DNA from: CAYJHC01 sp964370075 | GTDB lineage: Bacteria > Bacillota > Clostridia > Peptostreptococcales > Anaerovoracaceae | Direction of reading: 5' to 3' | Length of the DNA: 26,905 nt | Assembly (NCBI GenBank): GCA_964370075.1 | Contig: CAYJHC010000012.1 | Span: 1 to 26,905 of the forward strand | Shown: positions 7,181-15,412 of the stretch, piece after piece | How positions within the stretch are numbered: the first letter of the stretch is position 1 | Layout of the letters: each line of letters begins with the position of its first letter | Position numbers and translations under genes: made by a program | Notes under the pieces: model-generated | Told to the model about the DNA's origin: nothing | What the model saw: only the letters and a program-made list of their open reading frames with translations | The model's database searches: none

Positions 7181-7195
7181 AAGCTTAGTAAGCTT
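7181..7195. repeat. Perfect 7-bp inverted repeat AAGCTTA-g-TAAGCTT
   Basis: A 15-bp palindrome with a single central base sits in the 188-nt gap between the tad operon and the phosphopantetheinyl transferase gene, 45 nt upstream of the -10 element at 7240-7245. It has no T-run behind it, so it does not look like a terminator. An operator is possible. The rest of 7064-7236 shows no gene; an AAGGAG near 7126 is not followed by a start codon. Confidence 0.5.
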
Positions 7196-7236
7196 ATAGA
7201 AAAAACATAGTATGAAATGTAAGTGTCAACAATTTA

Positions 7237-7245
7237 TGTTATAAT
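7237..7245 (+). promoter_or_regulatory. Extended -10 promoter of the phosphopantetheinyl transferase gene
   Basis: TGTTATAAT is a perfect extended -10 (TGn plus TATAAT at 7240-7245). The -35 region has no good match to TTGACA, as is common for extended -10 promoters. The first coding ATG (7252) begins 7 nt after the -10 hexamer, exactly where transcription should start, so the mRNA is predicted to be leaderless. Confidence 0.65.
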
Positions 7246-7251
7246 ATTGCT

Positions 7252-7800
7252 ATGGTTATATACGTTTTCGAAAATTACAAAAATAGAAAAAAGAGTACAA
7301 AAGAACTGTCAGAAGAAGCGGCCAAAGACTTTTTGATTAAAAAGGGCCATTTGATAGATAGAAATAAAGAAGTTTTAGTTGAAAAGACAAAAGAAGGAAA
7401 ACCTTATTTAAAAGATTTTTCTGTTTTTTTGTCTATTTCTCATACGGAGAATTTATGCTTAATTGCACTTTCAAAAAGTCCTATTGGTATTGATGTTGAA
7501 AAAGTAAAAAGCATAGACTGGATGAAAATTAGTAATAGATTTTTTAATAAAGAAGAATCCAACTATTTGATGGATGAATGTAGTCCAAATACTTTTTTCC
7601 GAATGTGGACCGAAAAAGAAGCTTATGCAAAATTGTTAGGGATTCCCCTTTTAAGGATTATTGGAGAGGATGTTGCAGCTGATTATAAATCCAGGGAAAA
7701 TAAAAAGTTATATATCCAAAGATGCCAGATAGGAGAAGGCTATATATGTACTGCTTGTAAAGGTGGAGAAAAGATTGAGGCTGAATATGAGTGGAAATAG
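7252..7800 (+). CDS. Sfp-type 4'-phosphopantetheinyl transferase
   Basis: The enzyme transfers the phosphopantetheine arm of coenzyme A to a serine of acyl- or peptidyl-carrier proteins. The superfamily signatures are both present: IGIDVEKV (78-85; Mg-binding Asp81 and Glu83) and WTEKEAYAKLLG (119-130; Glu121, Lys122, Glu123, Lys127), plus the preceding FLSISHTE strand (59-66). At 182 residues it is shorter than Bacillus Sfp (about 220) but keeps all catalytic residues. There is no Shine-Dalgarno before ATG 7252. The N-terminal VIYVFENY is typical for the family's first strand, which argues for this start and a leaderless transcript. No carrier-protein or NRPS/PKS gene lies nearby, so its target is unknown. 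It may supplement AcpS. Confidence 0.85.
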   Translation: MVIYVFENYKNRKKSTKELSEEAAKDFLIKKGHLIDRNKEVLVEKTKEGKPYLKDFSVFLSISHTENLCLIALSKSPIGIDVEKVKSIDWMKISNRFFNKEESNYLMDECSPNTFFRMWTEKEAYAKLLGIPLLRIIGEDVAADYKSRENKKLYIQRCQIGEGYICTACKGGEKIEAEYEWK

Positions 7801-8704
7801 GGCAATTAATAGTTCCAAGGATAGAAAACTTGGATTTATTGCTGGGATAATGTTTGCTCTAGTAGTTGGAGTAAATATGCTTGCTAGTAAAGTGGCTTTG
7901 CTTTATGCAGATCCATATACAGTTCTTGCATGGAGATTTAATTTTGCTATGGTAGGGGCTGTAGTAGTTTTGATTATAATAAAGAAAAACCCACTGCCAA
8001 TGTTTAAGTTAAATTGGGATGGTATTTTAACAACTTTTTCATATATTTCATTTATGCTTCTCCAAGTTGTTGGTTTAGTTTACTCAACATCTATTGAGGG
8101 GGCAATTATGTTTTCAATTGTTCCAATTTTATCTAAAATAATTTCTGGATTTGTCTTGCATGAAAAATCTACTAAAATATAAAATATTCTTATGGTATGT
8201 TCAGTTTCAGCTGTAATATACTCGGTTGTCTCGGAGGTGTCTGGCTTTTATAAGGTAAATCCTTTAGGAATTCTTCTGCTTTTTGCAAGTAGTATTGTAA
8301 TTGCTATTAGTAATGTGTGGATGAGAAAGGTTAGAGAATTAAAAACACCTTTTGAAATTTCTTGTACTATAATAATTTATGGTACACTATTTGCCAATAT
8401 TGTATGCTTTATTGCAACCAGGTTTGAGGGCTATTTTGAAGTTCTTACTCATAATAATTTTGTTATTTCTGCGGCTTATTTAGGAATTGGAGCTATTCTA
8501 TGCTCTTCTTTATTAATGGCATATTCTTTAGCTAAGTTATCTACTGTTGAGGGTACGATTTTTGGTAATCTTTCTACGGTAATTGCAATTATTCTAGGTG
8601 CGTCTGTTTTATCTGAACCTTTTGGAGCAGCACATTTAGTTGCCACTGTAGTTGTAATAGGTTCAGTTATAGGAATTGGTGTTGCAGGGAATAAAAGGAA
8701 TTAA
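7787..8704 (+). pseudogene. EamA/DMT-family transporter interrupted by one in-frame TAA
   Basis: Two consecutive open segments, 7787-8182 and 8183-8704, lie in the same frame and are separated only by TAA at 8180-8182. Read through, they give about 305 residues with ten hydrophobic helices, the normal length and architecture of an EamA (RhaT/DMT superfamily) inner-membrane exporter. The first half has the typical WRFNFA after helix 2 and an HEKST end, where EamA repeats usually carry E-K; the second half is an intact EamA repeat. The break falls between the two repeats. A single C-to-T change (CAA to TAA) would explain it. ATG 7787 is preceded by GAGG (7777-7780), spaced 6 nt, and overlaps the transferase gene by 14 nt. 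The second half has no ribosome-binding site, so it is probably not made. Substrate unknown. Confidence 0.8.
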
Positions 8705-8707
8705 CAC

Positions 8708-9187
8708 ATGAGAATAGATGATATAAATAGCAAGGCATATGACCATGCTATGAAGAAATTAGCAGTTAGAGATAGAACTAGGCTGGAGCTTATGAAGTCT
8801 TTAAAAGAACTAGGGGTTTCTGAAATTGAGATAGACGATCTAATATACTATTTAGAAGAATATAATTATGTTAACCATAACAATTATGTTAAACAATATA
8901 TCAGGTATGGCTTATCAAAGAAATGGGGACTATATAAAATTTTCAATAACTTAAAAGAAAAAGGTATTGAAAAAGAAGAGTTAGAGCAGGGTATTTTTGA
9001 TTTTGAAGAAGAAGAAAACCTTGATCTAGATCGAGTGTTTTATGATAACGCAAGAAGTATTGCTCAGCTGCAATTCGAAAATATAGAAGAAATAAATGAA
9101 AAAATTATTGGAAAAGTAGGAAGAAAATTAATTGCTACTGGGTATAAATCAGAAGTAGTTTATAAAGTTATAGGGGAGTTTTTATAA
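8708..9187 (+). CDS. recX: RecX-family regulatory protein
   Basis: RecX binds and inhibits RecA filaments, limiting recombination and SOS induction. The 159-residue protein shows the three-helix repeats of the family: AMKKLAVRDRTRLELMKSL near residues 14-32 (the R-x-R-T-x-x-E-L signature), YLEEYNYVNHNNYVKQYI (about 48-65) and KKWGLYKIFNNLKEKGI (about 71-87). AAGGA (8696-8700) is spaced 7 nt from ATG 8708. The gene starts 3 nt after the broken transporter and is followed 13 nt later by tcdA, so it is probably in the same transcript. recA is not in the window. Confidence 0.85.
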   Translation: MRIDDINSKAYDHAMKKLAVRDRTRLELMKSLKELGVSEIEIDDLIYYLEEYNYVNHNNYVKQYIRYGLSKKWGLYKIFNNLKEKGIEKEELEQGIFDFEEEENLDLDRVFYDNARSIAQLQFENIEEINEKIIGKVGRKLIATGYKSEVVYKVIGEFL

Positions 9188-9200
9188 CTAGGAGGCTTAA

Positions 9201-9887
9201 TTGGATCAGTTTACGAGAGTTACAGAGTTGATTGGACAGGCAAAGTCTGCGAAACTGAAAAAAGCTAAAGTTATAGTTTTTGGAGTAGGTGGAGTAGGAG
9301 GATTTGTAATTGAGGCTTTAGTCCGAAGTGGAATAGAGAATATAACAATAGTAGACAATGATGTAGTGGATATTACAAACCTAAATCGGCAGATAATTGC
9401 TGACCATCAGACTTTGGGCATATCTAAAGTACATGTTATGAAGGAGAGAATTCTAAGGATTAATCCTAAAGCGGAAGTGATTTCATTACAAAAATTTTTA
9501 ACAACTGATAATATAAATGAATTTGAAATAGAAAACTATGATTATATTATTGATGCAATTGACACTGTTTCAGCTAAGATTTCTTTGGTTTGTAAAGCTA
9601 AGGAAAAGAATATTAGAATAATATCATCCTTAGGTACAGGAAATAAGCTTGAACCTAGCTTACTAAAAGTTGGAGACATATACGAAACAAAAATATGTCC
9701 TTTAGCAAAGGTTGTAAGAAAAGAGCTTAGAAAATTAGGTGTTGAAGAGTTGAATGTAGTATACTCTACGGAAGAGCCTATAAAGACGGGCGCTAGAACC
9801 CCTTCAAGTATGATGATGGTTCCTGCAACTGCTGGTCTTATGATTGCTTCTAAGGTAATTAGAGAATTGATAAACATAGATATTTAA
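9201..9887 (+). CDS. tcdA: tRNA threonylcarbamoyladenosine dehydratase TcdA
   Basis: TcdA is an ATP-dependent, E1-like enzyme that cyclises t6A at position 37 of ANN-decoding tRNAs to ct6A. The Rossmann nucleotide loop GVGGVG (28-33) and the adenylation signature VDNDVVDITNLNRQ (51-64) are intact, followed by DYIIDAIDTVSAK, which is typical of the family. At 228 residues it is slightly shorter than E. coli TcdA (about 268); the loss is at the C terminus. The start is TTG 9201, decided by AGGAGG (9190-9195) spaced 5 nt from it and by conservation from FTRVTELIG onward. A separate TsaD-like paralogue sits 7 kb downstream, but there is no evidence that the two act together. Confidence 0.88.
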   Translation: MDQFTRVTELIGQAKSAKLKKAKVIVFGVGGVGGFVIEALVRSGIENITIVDNDVVDITNLNRQIIADHQTLGISKVHVMKERILRINPKAEVISLQKFLTTDNINEFEIENYDYIIDAIDTVSAKISLVCKAKEKNIRIISSLGTGNKLEPSLLKVGDIYETKICPLAKVVRKELRKLGVEELNVVYSTEEPIKTGARTPSSMMMVPATAGLMIASKVIRELINIDI

Positions 9888-9903
9888 ATTAGATATTTAA
9901 ATT
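9878..9903. repeat. Perfect tandem 13-bp duplication at the end of tcdA
   Basis: AGATATTTAAATT occurs at 9878-9890 and again, without a gap, at 9891-9903. The first copy contains the tcdA stop codon (9885-9887). A similar 12-mer, ATATTTAAATTA, occurs at 15349-15360 upstream of hup. This looks like replication slippage in AT-rich DNA. No terminator is visible after tcdA. Confidence 0.8.
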
Positions 9904-9980
9904 CTGAAAAATTGAAGTTTAAATAATTAATAAGTTAAGAAAAGATAAATGACAAAAAGGAATGAAAAAAGGAGATGACG

Positions 9981-10724
9981 ATGAAGAAAATATTAATTAC
10001 AGGTGGCCCTACTAATGAATATATTGATGAGGTAATGAAGATTACAAATATGTCTACAGGTAGTCTTTCGGTGGCATTAGGAAAGTATTTTGAAGAAGCT
10101 GGTTATGAAGTGGTATTAGTCTTGAATAGAAGCGTGCATGTTGGAGAACTAATTGACAGTAAAAATATTCAGATTCAAAGAGTTGAAACTACAGAAGAAA
10201 TGATGGAAGAATTACATGAACAAACTAAAAAGGAGAGCTTTGATTGCGTAATTCATGCAGCAGCTGTAGGTGATTATAAAGGAGACTTCTCTTTTTTGAT
10301 GGAGGATATGGCAAAGGAAATATTCCAAAAGTTAGAGACTATTAAATCAGATGAAGATATATTAAAAATCCTTACCAATCCAGAGTGCAAATTAAGAGAT
10401 GACTCGAAAATTAGCAGTTATCAAGAAAATCTAACTGCTAAATTAACTCTAACGCCTAAGATTATCGCAAGATTAAAGGAGTGGTTCCCTTCAACTTTAT
10501 TAGTTGGTTGTAAGCTATTAGAAAATGTAGGAAAAGAAGAACTGTTTGAAGTAGCAGAAAGTCTTGCAAAGAAAAACGATATGGACTATATTTTAGCAAA
10601 TGACCTAGCAGACTTGAGAGATGGAGATTCTACCAGATATTTAATAAGTAAAGAAGGCTTTACAGGCTTAGAATTAAAAGAACCTAGAGATATTTTTGAA
10701 TTTGTAAATAATACGCTAGAATAA
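9981..10724 (+). CDS. coaB: Phosphopantothenate--cysteine ligase CoaB, stand-alone form
   Basis: CoaB joins 4'-phosphopantothenate and cysteine in coenzyme A synthesis. The 247-residue protein begins KKILITGGPTNEYIDEV and continues with ITNMSTGSLS, the nucleotide-binding region of CoaB. VIHAAAVGDY (about residues 91-100) matches the conserved 'H-x-AVSDY' element, and AKLTLTPKIIARLKEW, GCKLL and ILANDL follow. The layout resembles the monofunctional CoaB of streptococci and enterococci rather than the fused CoaBC common in Clostridia; no flavoprotein CoaC domain is present or adjacent. I chose ATG 9981 over ATG 9975 because GGAG (9971-9974) is spaced 6 nt from 9981 but touches 9975. Confidence 0.85.
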   Translation: MKKILITGGPTNEYIDEVMKITNMSTGSLSVALGKYFEEAGYEVVLVLNRSVHVGELIDSKNIQIQRVETTEEMMEELHEQTKKESFDCVIHAAAVGDYKGDFSFLMEDMAKEIFQKLETIKSDEDILKILTNPECKLRDDSKISSYQENLTAKLTLTPKIIARLKEWFPSTLLVGCKLLENVGKEELFEVAESLAKKNDMDYILANDLADLRDGDSTRYLISKEGFTGLELKEPRDIFEFVNNTLE

Positions 10725-10756
10725 CCTTTAAAAGTTTATAATTGTAGGAGGAAGCA

Positions 10757-12046
10757 ATGGGTGAATCAATAGAAATGCTTATTTTGATAATAATAGTTAG
10801 TCTGATTTTAGTGCTATTGTTACTTATAACCTTAATAAAAATTCAAGGAATAAGTAAATCTCTTAGAGAAAAACATGCTACTGAAGAAGAAGTTTTGCTT
10901 ACAATATCAAGGCAAAAAAGAGAATTATTAGAAATTAGCGAAAGAGAAAAGAACGAAATTATCAGATTCATGGAAGGTCAGTCAAAGCTTTTATCTGATA
11001 TTATAAACAATAATATTAGCCAAATGTCTACTCAGGTAAACAACCTAAATGTACAAAATGACAAGAAACTTGAAGATATTAGAATTACTATGGAAAGGCA
11101 ACTTAAATCTCTGCAGCATGATAATAATATTCAATTAGAAAAAATGAGGGGTACTGTAGATGAAAAGCTTCAAAAAACCTTAGAAGATAAAATTGGACAT
11201 TCGTTTAAACTTGTAAGCGATAGACTTGAGATGGTTTATAAAGGCCTTGGCGAAATGCAAACTCTAGCTACAGGAGTAGGAGATTTAAAGAAAGTTCTTA
11301 CTAATGTAAAAAATAGAGGTATTTTAGGTGAGATTCAACTAGGGTCGATTTTGACAGATATTCTACCAAAAGAGCAATATGAAGAAAATGTAAAAGTCTC
11401 TCCAGAGAGGAATAACTTTGTTGAATTTGCTATTAAATTACCAGGTGATGGAGATGGAAATATATTTTTGCCGATAGATGCTAAGTTTCCTGGAGATGCA
11501 TATGCAGCGCTTAGGGATGCCTTTGATTCAGGTGACAATGATAGAATATTAGCGACAAAGAAAGCTTTAGAAATTTCTATAAAAAAATCGGCAAAAGACA
11601 TTTCTGAAAAATATATTCAGCCACCTTACACCACAGATTTTGCAATTATGTTTCTTCCTTTTGAGGGATTATATGCAGAAGCCATTAACATGGGCCTTAT
11701 CGAAACTTTGCAAAGGGATTATAAAATTAATATTGCAGGACCAACTACAATGGCTGCATTATTAAATAGTTTGCAAATGGGATTTAAAACCTTAGCAATA
11801 CAAAAAAGTTCTAGCAAGGTATGGGACGTTTTAGGGGCTGTTAAAAATGAGTTTGCAAAGTTTGAAAAAGTGATTGTTGAAACTCAAACAAAAATAAACC
11901 AAGCAAATGACGGTTTAGAAAAACTGGTAGGAACAAGAACTAGAATGATTAATAGTAAGCTAAAAGACGTAACAATGCTTACAGATGATCAAAGTGAAAA
12001 TATTTTAGAAATAGCTCCAAGTCATACAGAGCTAATAGAGGATTAA
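10757..12046 (+). CDS. rmuC: DNA recombination protein RmuC
   Basis: RmuC proteins are membrane-anchored, have a nuclease-like core and limit inversion and rearrangement events in E. coli; their biochemistry is poorly defined. The 429-residue protein has one N-terminal membrane helix (about 6-28), a long coiled coil (about 35-165, rich in E, K, Q, N) and the RmuC core, with NRGILGEIQLGSILTDIL, PIDAKFPGDAYAAL, FAIMFLPFEGLYAEA and the PTTMAALLNSLQMG segment. The core includes the D-x-K pattern (IDAKF) seen in restriction-endonuclease-like folds. AGGAGG ends 7 nt before ATG 10757. It follows coaB by 32 nt. Confidence 0.9.
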   Translation: MGESIEMLILIIIVSLILVLLLLITLIKIQGISKSLREKHATEEEVLLTISRQKRELLEISEREKNEIIRFMEGQSKLLSDIINNNISQMSTQVNNLNVQNDKKLEDIRITMERQLKSLQHDNNIQLEKMRGTVDEKLQKTLEDKIGHSFKLVSDRLEMVYKGLGEMQTLATGVGDLKKVLTNVKNRGILGEIQLGSILTDILPKEQYEENVKVSPERNNFVEFAIKLPGDGDGNIFLPIDAKFPGDAYAALRDAFDSGDNDRILATKKALEISIKKSAKDISEKYIQPPYTTDFAIMFLPFEGLYAEAINMGLIETLQRDYKINIAGPTTMAALLNSLQMGFKTLAIQKSSSKVWDVLGAVKNEFAKFEKVIVETQTKINQANDGLEKLVGTRTRMINSKLKDVTMLTDDQSENILEIAPSHTELIED

Positions 12047-12051
12047 TAAGA

Positions 12052-12744
12052 ATGCAAATATTTTGTATTGGAGACTTACATCTATCTTTAAATGAAAACG
12101 TTGGAAAACCAATGGATGAGTTTGGAGAAGTGTGGGTAAACCATCATAAAAATTTAGAGAAACATTGGAACGAAGTTGTGAATAAAGACGACCTTGTTGT
12201 TTTAGTTGGCGATATTTCTTGGGGCTTAAAGTTAGAGGAAGCTAAGTCGGATTTTGATTTCATAGATTCATTGCCAGGGAGAAAGGTTTTGATTAAGGGG
12301 AATCATGATTTATGGTGGAATGGAATTACAAAGTTAAATAAAATGTATAAAGATATATATTTTTTGCAAAATACAGTTGTTGAACTAGAAGATGTTGTGA
12401 TTTGTGGAACTAGAGGATGGTTATGCCCTGGTGATCCTGATTTTAAAGAAGCTGATATGAAAATCTATAAAAGGGAAGGCTTAAGATTAGAAGCGTCTTT
12501 GAAAGAAGGGTTAAAAACGGGGAAAAAAATAATTACCTTTCTTCATTTTCCACCGACAAACGATAAATGGCAATCCTCAATATTTACGGATTTGTTTGAA
12601 CTTTACAAAGTAGAAGAAGTTTATTTTGGACATTTGCATACGAAAGCAGGTTTTAAAAAAGCTCTTCAAGGATTCAGAAATGGCGTTAATTATAAATTGG
12701 TATCTTACGATTATTTGAAAGGATTTCTACATAAGGTGAAATAA
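12052..12744 (+). CDS. Metallophosphoesterase (calcineurin-like)
   Basis: This 230-residue cytoplasmic calcineurin-like phosphoesterase has all five metal-site blocks: GDLHLS (7-12), VGDISW (52-57), GNHDLWW (83-89), LHFPPTN in the C-terminal half, and GHLHTKA near residue 195. It belongs to a widespread bacterial subgroup of about 230 residues annotated only as metallophosphoesterase; I cannot name its substrate. It starts 5 nt after rmuC with AGAGGA about 10 nt upstream and ends 1 nt before deoB, so it is co-transcribed with its neighbours. No signal peptide. Confidence 0.88.
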   Translation: MQIFCIGDLHLSLNENVGKPMDEFGEVWVNHHKNLEKHWNEVVNKDDLVVLVGDISWGLKLEEAKSDFDFIDSLPGRKVLIKGNHDLWWNGITKLNKMYKDIYFLQNTVVELEDVVICGTRGWLCPGDPDFKEADMKIYKREGLRLEASLKEGLKTGKKIITFLHFPPTNDKWQSSIFTDLFELYKVEEVYFGHLHTKAGFKKALQGFRNGVNYKLVSYDYLKGFLHKVK

Positions 12745-12745
12745 T

Positions 12746-13942
12746 ATGAATCAAAAAATAATATTAATTATTATGGATAGTTTAGGTGTCGGAGGGGCAG
12801 TTGATGCTAAAGAGTTTGGAGATGAAGGAGCTAACACTTTACTGAATATAATAAAGAAATACCCTCAAATTAACATAGAAAATCTAAGAAATATGGGTCT
12901 TTGTAATATTGAAACCATAAAAGAGGCTGGAATGGAAGTGAATAATCCAGTAGGATTATTTGGTCGCATAGCAGAAGAATCTAATGGAAAGGATACTATT
13001 ACAGGCCACTGGGAATTTATGGGGATAAATACATCGGTGCCATTCAAAACATATCCAGAGGGGTTCCCGAAAGAATTTGTAAAAGAATTTGAAGGAAGAA
13101 TAAATAGAAAAGTCATTGGTAATTATCCGGCTTCTGGAACCCAGATAATTGATGAGCTAGGAGAAGAGCATGAGAATTCTGGATCACCAATTATTTATAC
13201 TTCTGCCGATAGTGTGCTTCAAATTGCTGCCAATGTTGATGTAATACCATTAGAAGAGCTATATAAAATCTGTGAAATAGCAAGAGAAATGTTAGTTGGA
13301 GATTGGGCTTGCGGAAGGGTTATAGCTAGACCGTATAAAATAATTGATGAAACTAGGAAAAGAACCTCAGACCGAAAAGATTATGCAGTTTCTCCTCCAA
13401 AAGATACATTACTTGACAATATTGAGGCAAAAGGATTAGAGGTTCGTGCCGTTGGAAAAATAAAAGACATTTTTAATGGCCAGGGGATAACTAAAGCTAT
13501 CCATACAAAAAATAATATGGATGGAATCGATGAAACAATTTTATATATGAAAGATGACTTTAAAGGATTAATATTTACAAATCTTGTTGATTTTGACTCT
13601 GAATTTGGGCACAGACGAAACCCGGTAGGATATGGGAAGGCTATTGAAGAGTTTGATAGTAGAATTCCTGAGATTGTTAAAGAAATGAATGATAAGGACT
13701 TGTTGATTTTAACAGCTGATCATGGAAATGATCCTACATATACAGGAACTGACCATACTAGAGAAAATGTACCAGTAATTATTTTGACTAAAAAAATGTG
13801 GCAAGAAAAGAATATGGGGAAAGGCTTAGGACGTAGAGAATCTTTTGCAGATATCGGAGCTACAATATCAGAAATATTCGATACAGAAAAATTAGAAATT
13901 GGAACTATCATAGAAGAAGCAATAAAGGTATTGAAGAGTTAG
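12746..13942 (+). CDS. deoB: Phosphopentomutase DeoB
   Basis: DeoB interconverts ribose (or deoxyribose) 1-phosphate and 5-phosphate, feeding nucleoside carbon into the pentose-phosphate pathway. The 398-residue protein is full length and carries the alkaline-phosphatase-superfamily metal sites: IIMDSLGVGGAVDA (8-21), DTITGHWE with the conserved phosphothreonine-type site, FDSEFGHRRNP and TADHGNDPTYTGTDHTREN. AAGGTG precedes ATG 12746. It is followed after 70 nt by a nucleoside phosphorylase gene, whose product (sugar 1-phosphate) is DeoB's substrate, so the pair forms a salvage unit. Confidence 0.95.
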   Translation: MNQKIILIIMDSLGVGGAVDAKEFGDEGANTLLNIIKKYPQINIENLRNMGLCNIETIKEAGMEVNNPVGLFGRIAEESNGKDTITGHWEFMGINTSVPFKTYPEGFPKEFVKEFEGRINRKVIGNYPASGTQIIDELGEEHENSGSPIIYTSADSVLQIAANVDVIPLEELYKICEIAREMLVGDWACGRVIARPYKIIDETRKRTSDRKDYAVSPPKDTLLDNIEAKGLEVRAVGKIKDIFNGQGITKAIHTKNNMDGIDETILYMKDDFKGLIFTNLVDFDSEFGHRRNPVGYGKAIEEFDSRIPEIVKEMNDKDLLILTADHGNDPTYTGTDHTRENVPVIILTKKMWQEKNMGKGLGRRESFADIGATISEIFDTEKLEIGTIIEEAIKVLKS

Positions 13943-14012
13943 TAGTAGAGTTAGCTTTAAAGGATGGGTAAATATAAGGTGTAACTGATATGTAGATGCA
14001 AGGAGAATTACT

Positions 14013-15317
14013 ATGAGTATACTTGAGATAATCAATAAGAAGAAGAATTCAAAAAAGCTATCAAAGGAAGAAATAGAATTTGTAGTAAACGGATTTACAA
14101 AAGGGAAAATACCTGATTACCAAATGTCAGCATTATTAATGGCTATTTGCATAAATGAGATGGATGAAGAAGAAACATTTTACTTAACAACAGCAATGAA
14201 GCTGTCAGGAGATATTGTAGATTTAACATCCATTGAAGGAATTAAAGTTGATAAACATAGTACTGGTGGAGTAGGGGATAAGACAACTTTGATTGTAGGC
14301 CCTTTGGCGGCTTCCTTGGGAATTAAGGTGGCCAAAATGAGTGGAAGAGGCCTTGGCTTTACAGGTGGTACTATTGACAAGATGGAATCTATTCCTGGGA
14401 TGAAGACTTCACTGACGGAACAAGAATTTTTTGAAAATGTTAACAAAATTGGGATTTCTGTTATTGGCCAAACTGGAGAAATTGCAGTAGCGGACAAAAA
14501 AATATATGCCCTAAGGGATGTGACAGAAACTGTAGCAAACCTGTCCCTGATTGCTTCCTCGATTATGTCAAAAAAATTAGCGGCTGGAAGTGACAAAATT
14601 CTACTAGATGTGAAATGCGGTAATGGTGCTTTTATGAATACGGAAGAGGAAGCAGTTGAACTTGCAAAAGAAATGGTGAGATTAGGAAATAAGGACAATA
14701 AAGAAACCTGGGCGGTTATTACAGATATGAACCAACCTTTGGGAATGGCAGTTGGAAATAGTCTAGAAGTAATTGAGGCTATAGAAACATTAAAAGGAAA
14801 TGGCCCTAAAGACATTACTGAACTATCCCTAGTAATTACTGGTATTATGGCTTTTTTAGGAGGAAAGGTGAATTCTGTAGAGGAAGGAAAAGAGATTGCT
14901 GAAAAGTTTCTTTATGAAGGCAAGGGGCTAAATAAATTAAAAGAGATGATTCGGGCTCAGGGGGGGAATGAGGAAGTTGTAAATAACTACAAATTTTTCC
15001 CAACCACCAAATTTTCCAAGGAAATCATTTCAACAAAAGAAGGTTATATAAGCGAAATTATAACGGATGAAATAGGAAGGTGTGCTCAGTTATTAGGTGC
15101 AGGAAGAGAAAAAAAGGACGATATTATTGATTTAGGTGCAGGGATATTGGTTAATGTGAAGTTGGGTGATTATATAAAAGAGGGCGATGCAGTAGCAATT
15201 TTTTATACTAATAAAAGTAGTGATATTGATGAGGTGGAAAAATTATTTCTTGATTCTATTTCTGTTTCAAAGGTTAAAACTTCAACACCTTTGTTAATCA
15301 AAGAAATTATTTCTTGA
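14013..15317 (+). CDS. deoA: Pyrimidine-nucleoside (thymidine) phosphorylase
   Basis: The enzyme splits uridine, thymidine or deoxyuridine with phosphate to give base and (deoxy)ribose 1-phosphate. The 434-residue protein matches the thymidine/pyrimidine-nucleoside phosphorylase family: KVDKHSTGGVGDKTTL (78-93) with Lys81, His82, Ser83 and Thr84 at the phosphate site, KMSGRGLGFTGGTIDKMES, LRDVTETVANLSLIASSIMS, and KLAAGSDKILLDVKCGNGAF. The C-terminal alpha/beta domain is complete. Whether it is the broad-specificity Pdp or a strict DeoA cannot be told from these motifs. AAGGAG is well spaced from ATG 14013. The gap 13943-14012 shows no promoter I trust, so co-transcription with deoB is likely. 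Confidence 0.92.
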   Translation: MSILEIINKKKNSKKLSKEEIEFVVNGFTKGKIPDYQMSALLMAICINEMDEEETFYLTTAMKLSGDIVDLTSIEGIKVDKHSTGGVGDKTTLIVGPLAASLGIKVAKMSGRGLGFTGGTIDKMESIPGMKTSLTEQEFFENVNKIGISVIGQTGEIAVADKKIYALRDVTETVANLSLIASSIMSKKLAAGSDKILLDVKCGNGAFMNTEEEAVELAKEMVRLGNKDNKETWAVITDMNQPLGMAVGNSLEVIEAIETLKGNGPKDITELSLVITGIMAFLGGKVNSVEEGKEIAEKFLYEGKGLNKLKEMIRAQGGNEEVVNNYKFFPTTKFSKEIISTKEGYISEIITDEIGRCAQLLGAGREKKDDIIDLGAGILVNVKLGDYIKEGDAVAIFYTNKSSDIDEVEKLFLDSISVSKVKTSTPLLIKEIIS

Positions 15318-15384
15318 TTTATTGTGATAAATAACATAAGCAAAGTGAATATTTAAATTAAATAGGAATTATTTGGATTAAGTC

Positions 15385-15412
15385 TTGACATTGAGATATA
15401 AAAGTGTAAAAT
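15385..15412 (+). promoter_or_regulatory. Predicted sigma-A promoter of hup
   Basis: A perfect TTGACA (15385-15390) is followed after 16 bp by TAAAAT (15407-15412). Transcription would start near 15419, giving a leader of about 57 nt before ATG 15476. The strength fits the high expression expected of HU. The rest of the gap 15318-15384 is AT-rich with no clear terminator for the phosphorylase gene. Confidence 0.75.

Noticed and set aside
8192..8704. Separate small transporter gene starting at ATG 8192
   Set aside because: Same frame as the upstream half, no ribosome-binding site, and together the halves make one normal-length EamA protein.
9542..9877. 111-codon - strand ORF inside tcdA
   Set aside because: Complement shadow of a well-supported gene; no ribosome-binding site or family match.
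9975..9980. ATG 9975 as coaB start
   Set aside because: GGAG directly touches it; the next ATG (9981) has correct 6-nt spacing and matches family N termini.
14180..14815. 211-codon ORF on the - strand
   Set aside because: It lies wholly inside the phosphorylase gene, whose + strand product has clear conserved motifs; it is a composition shadow.
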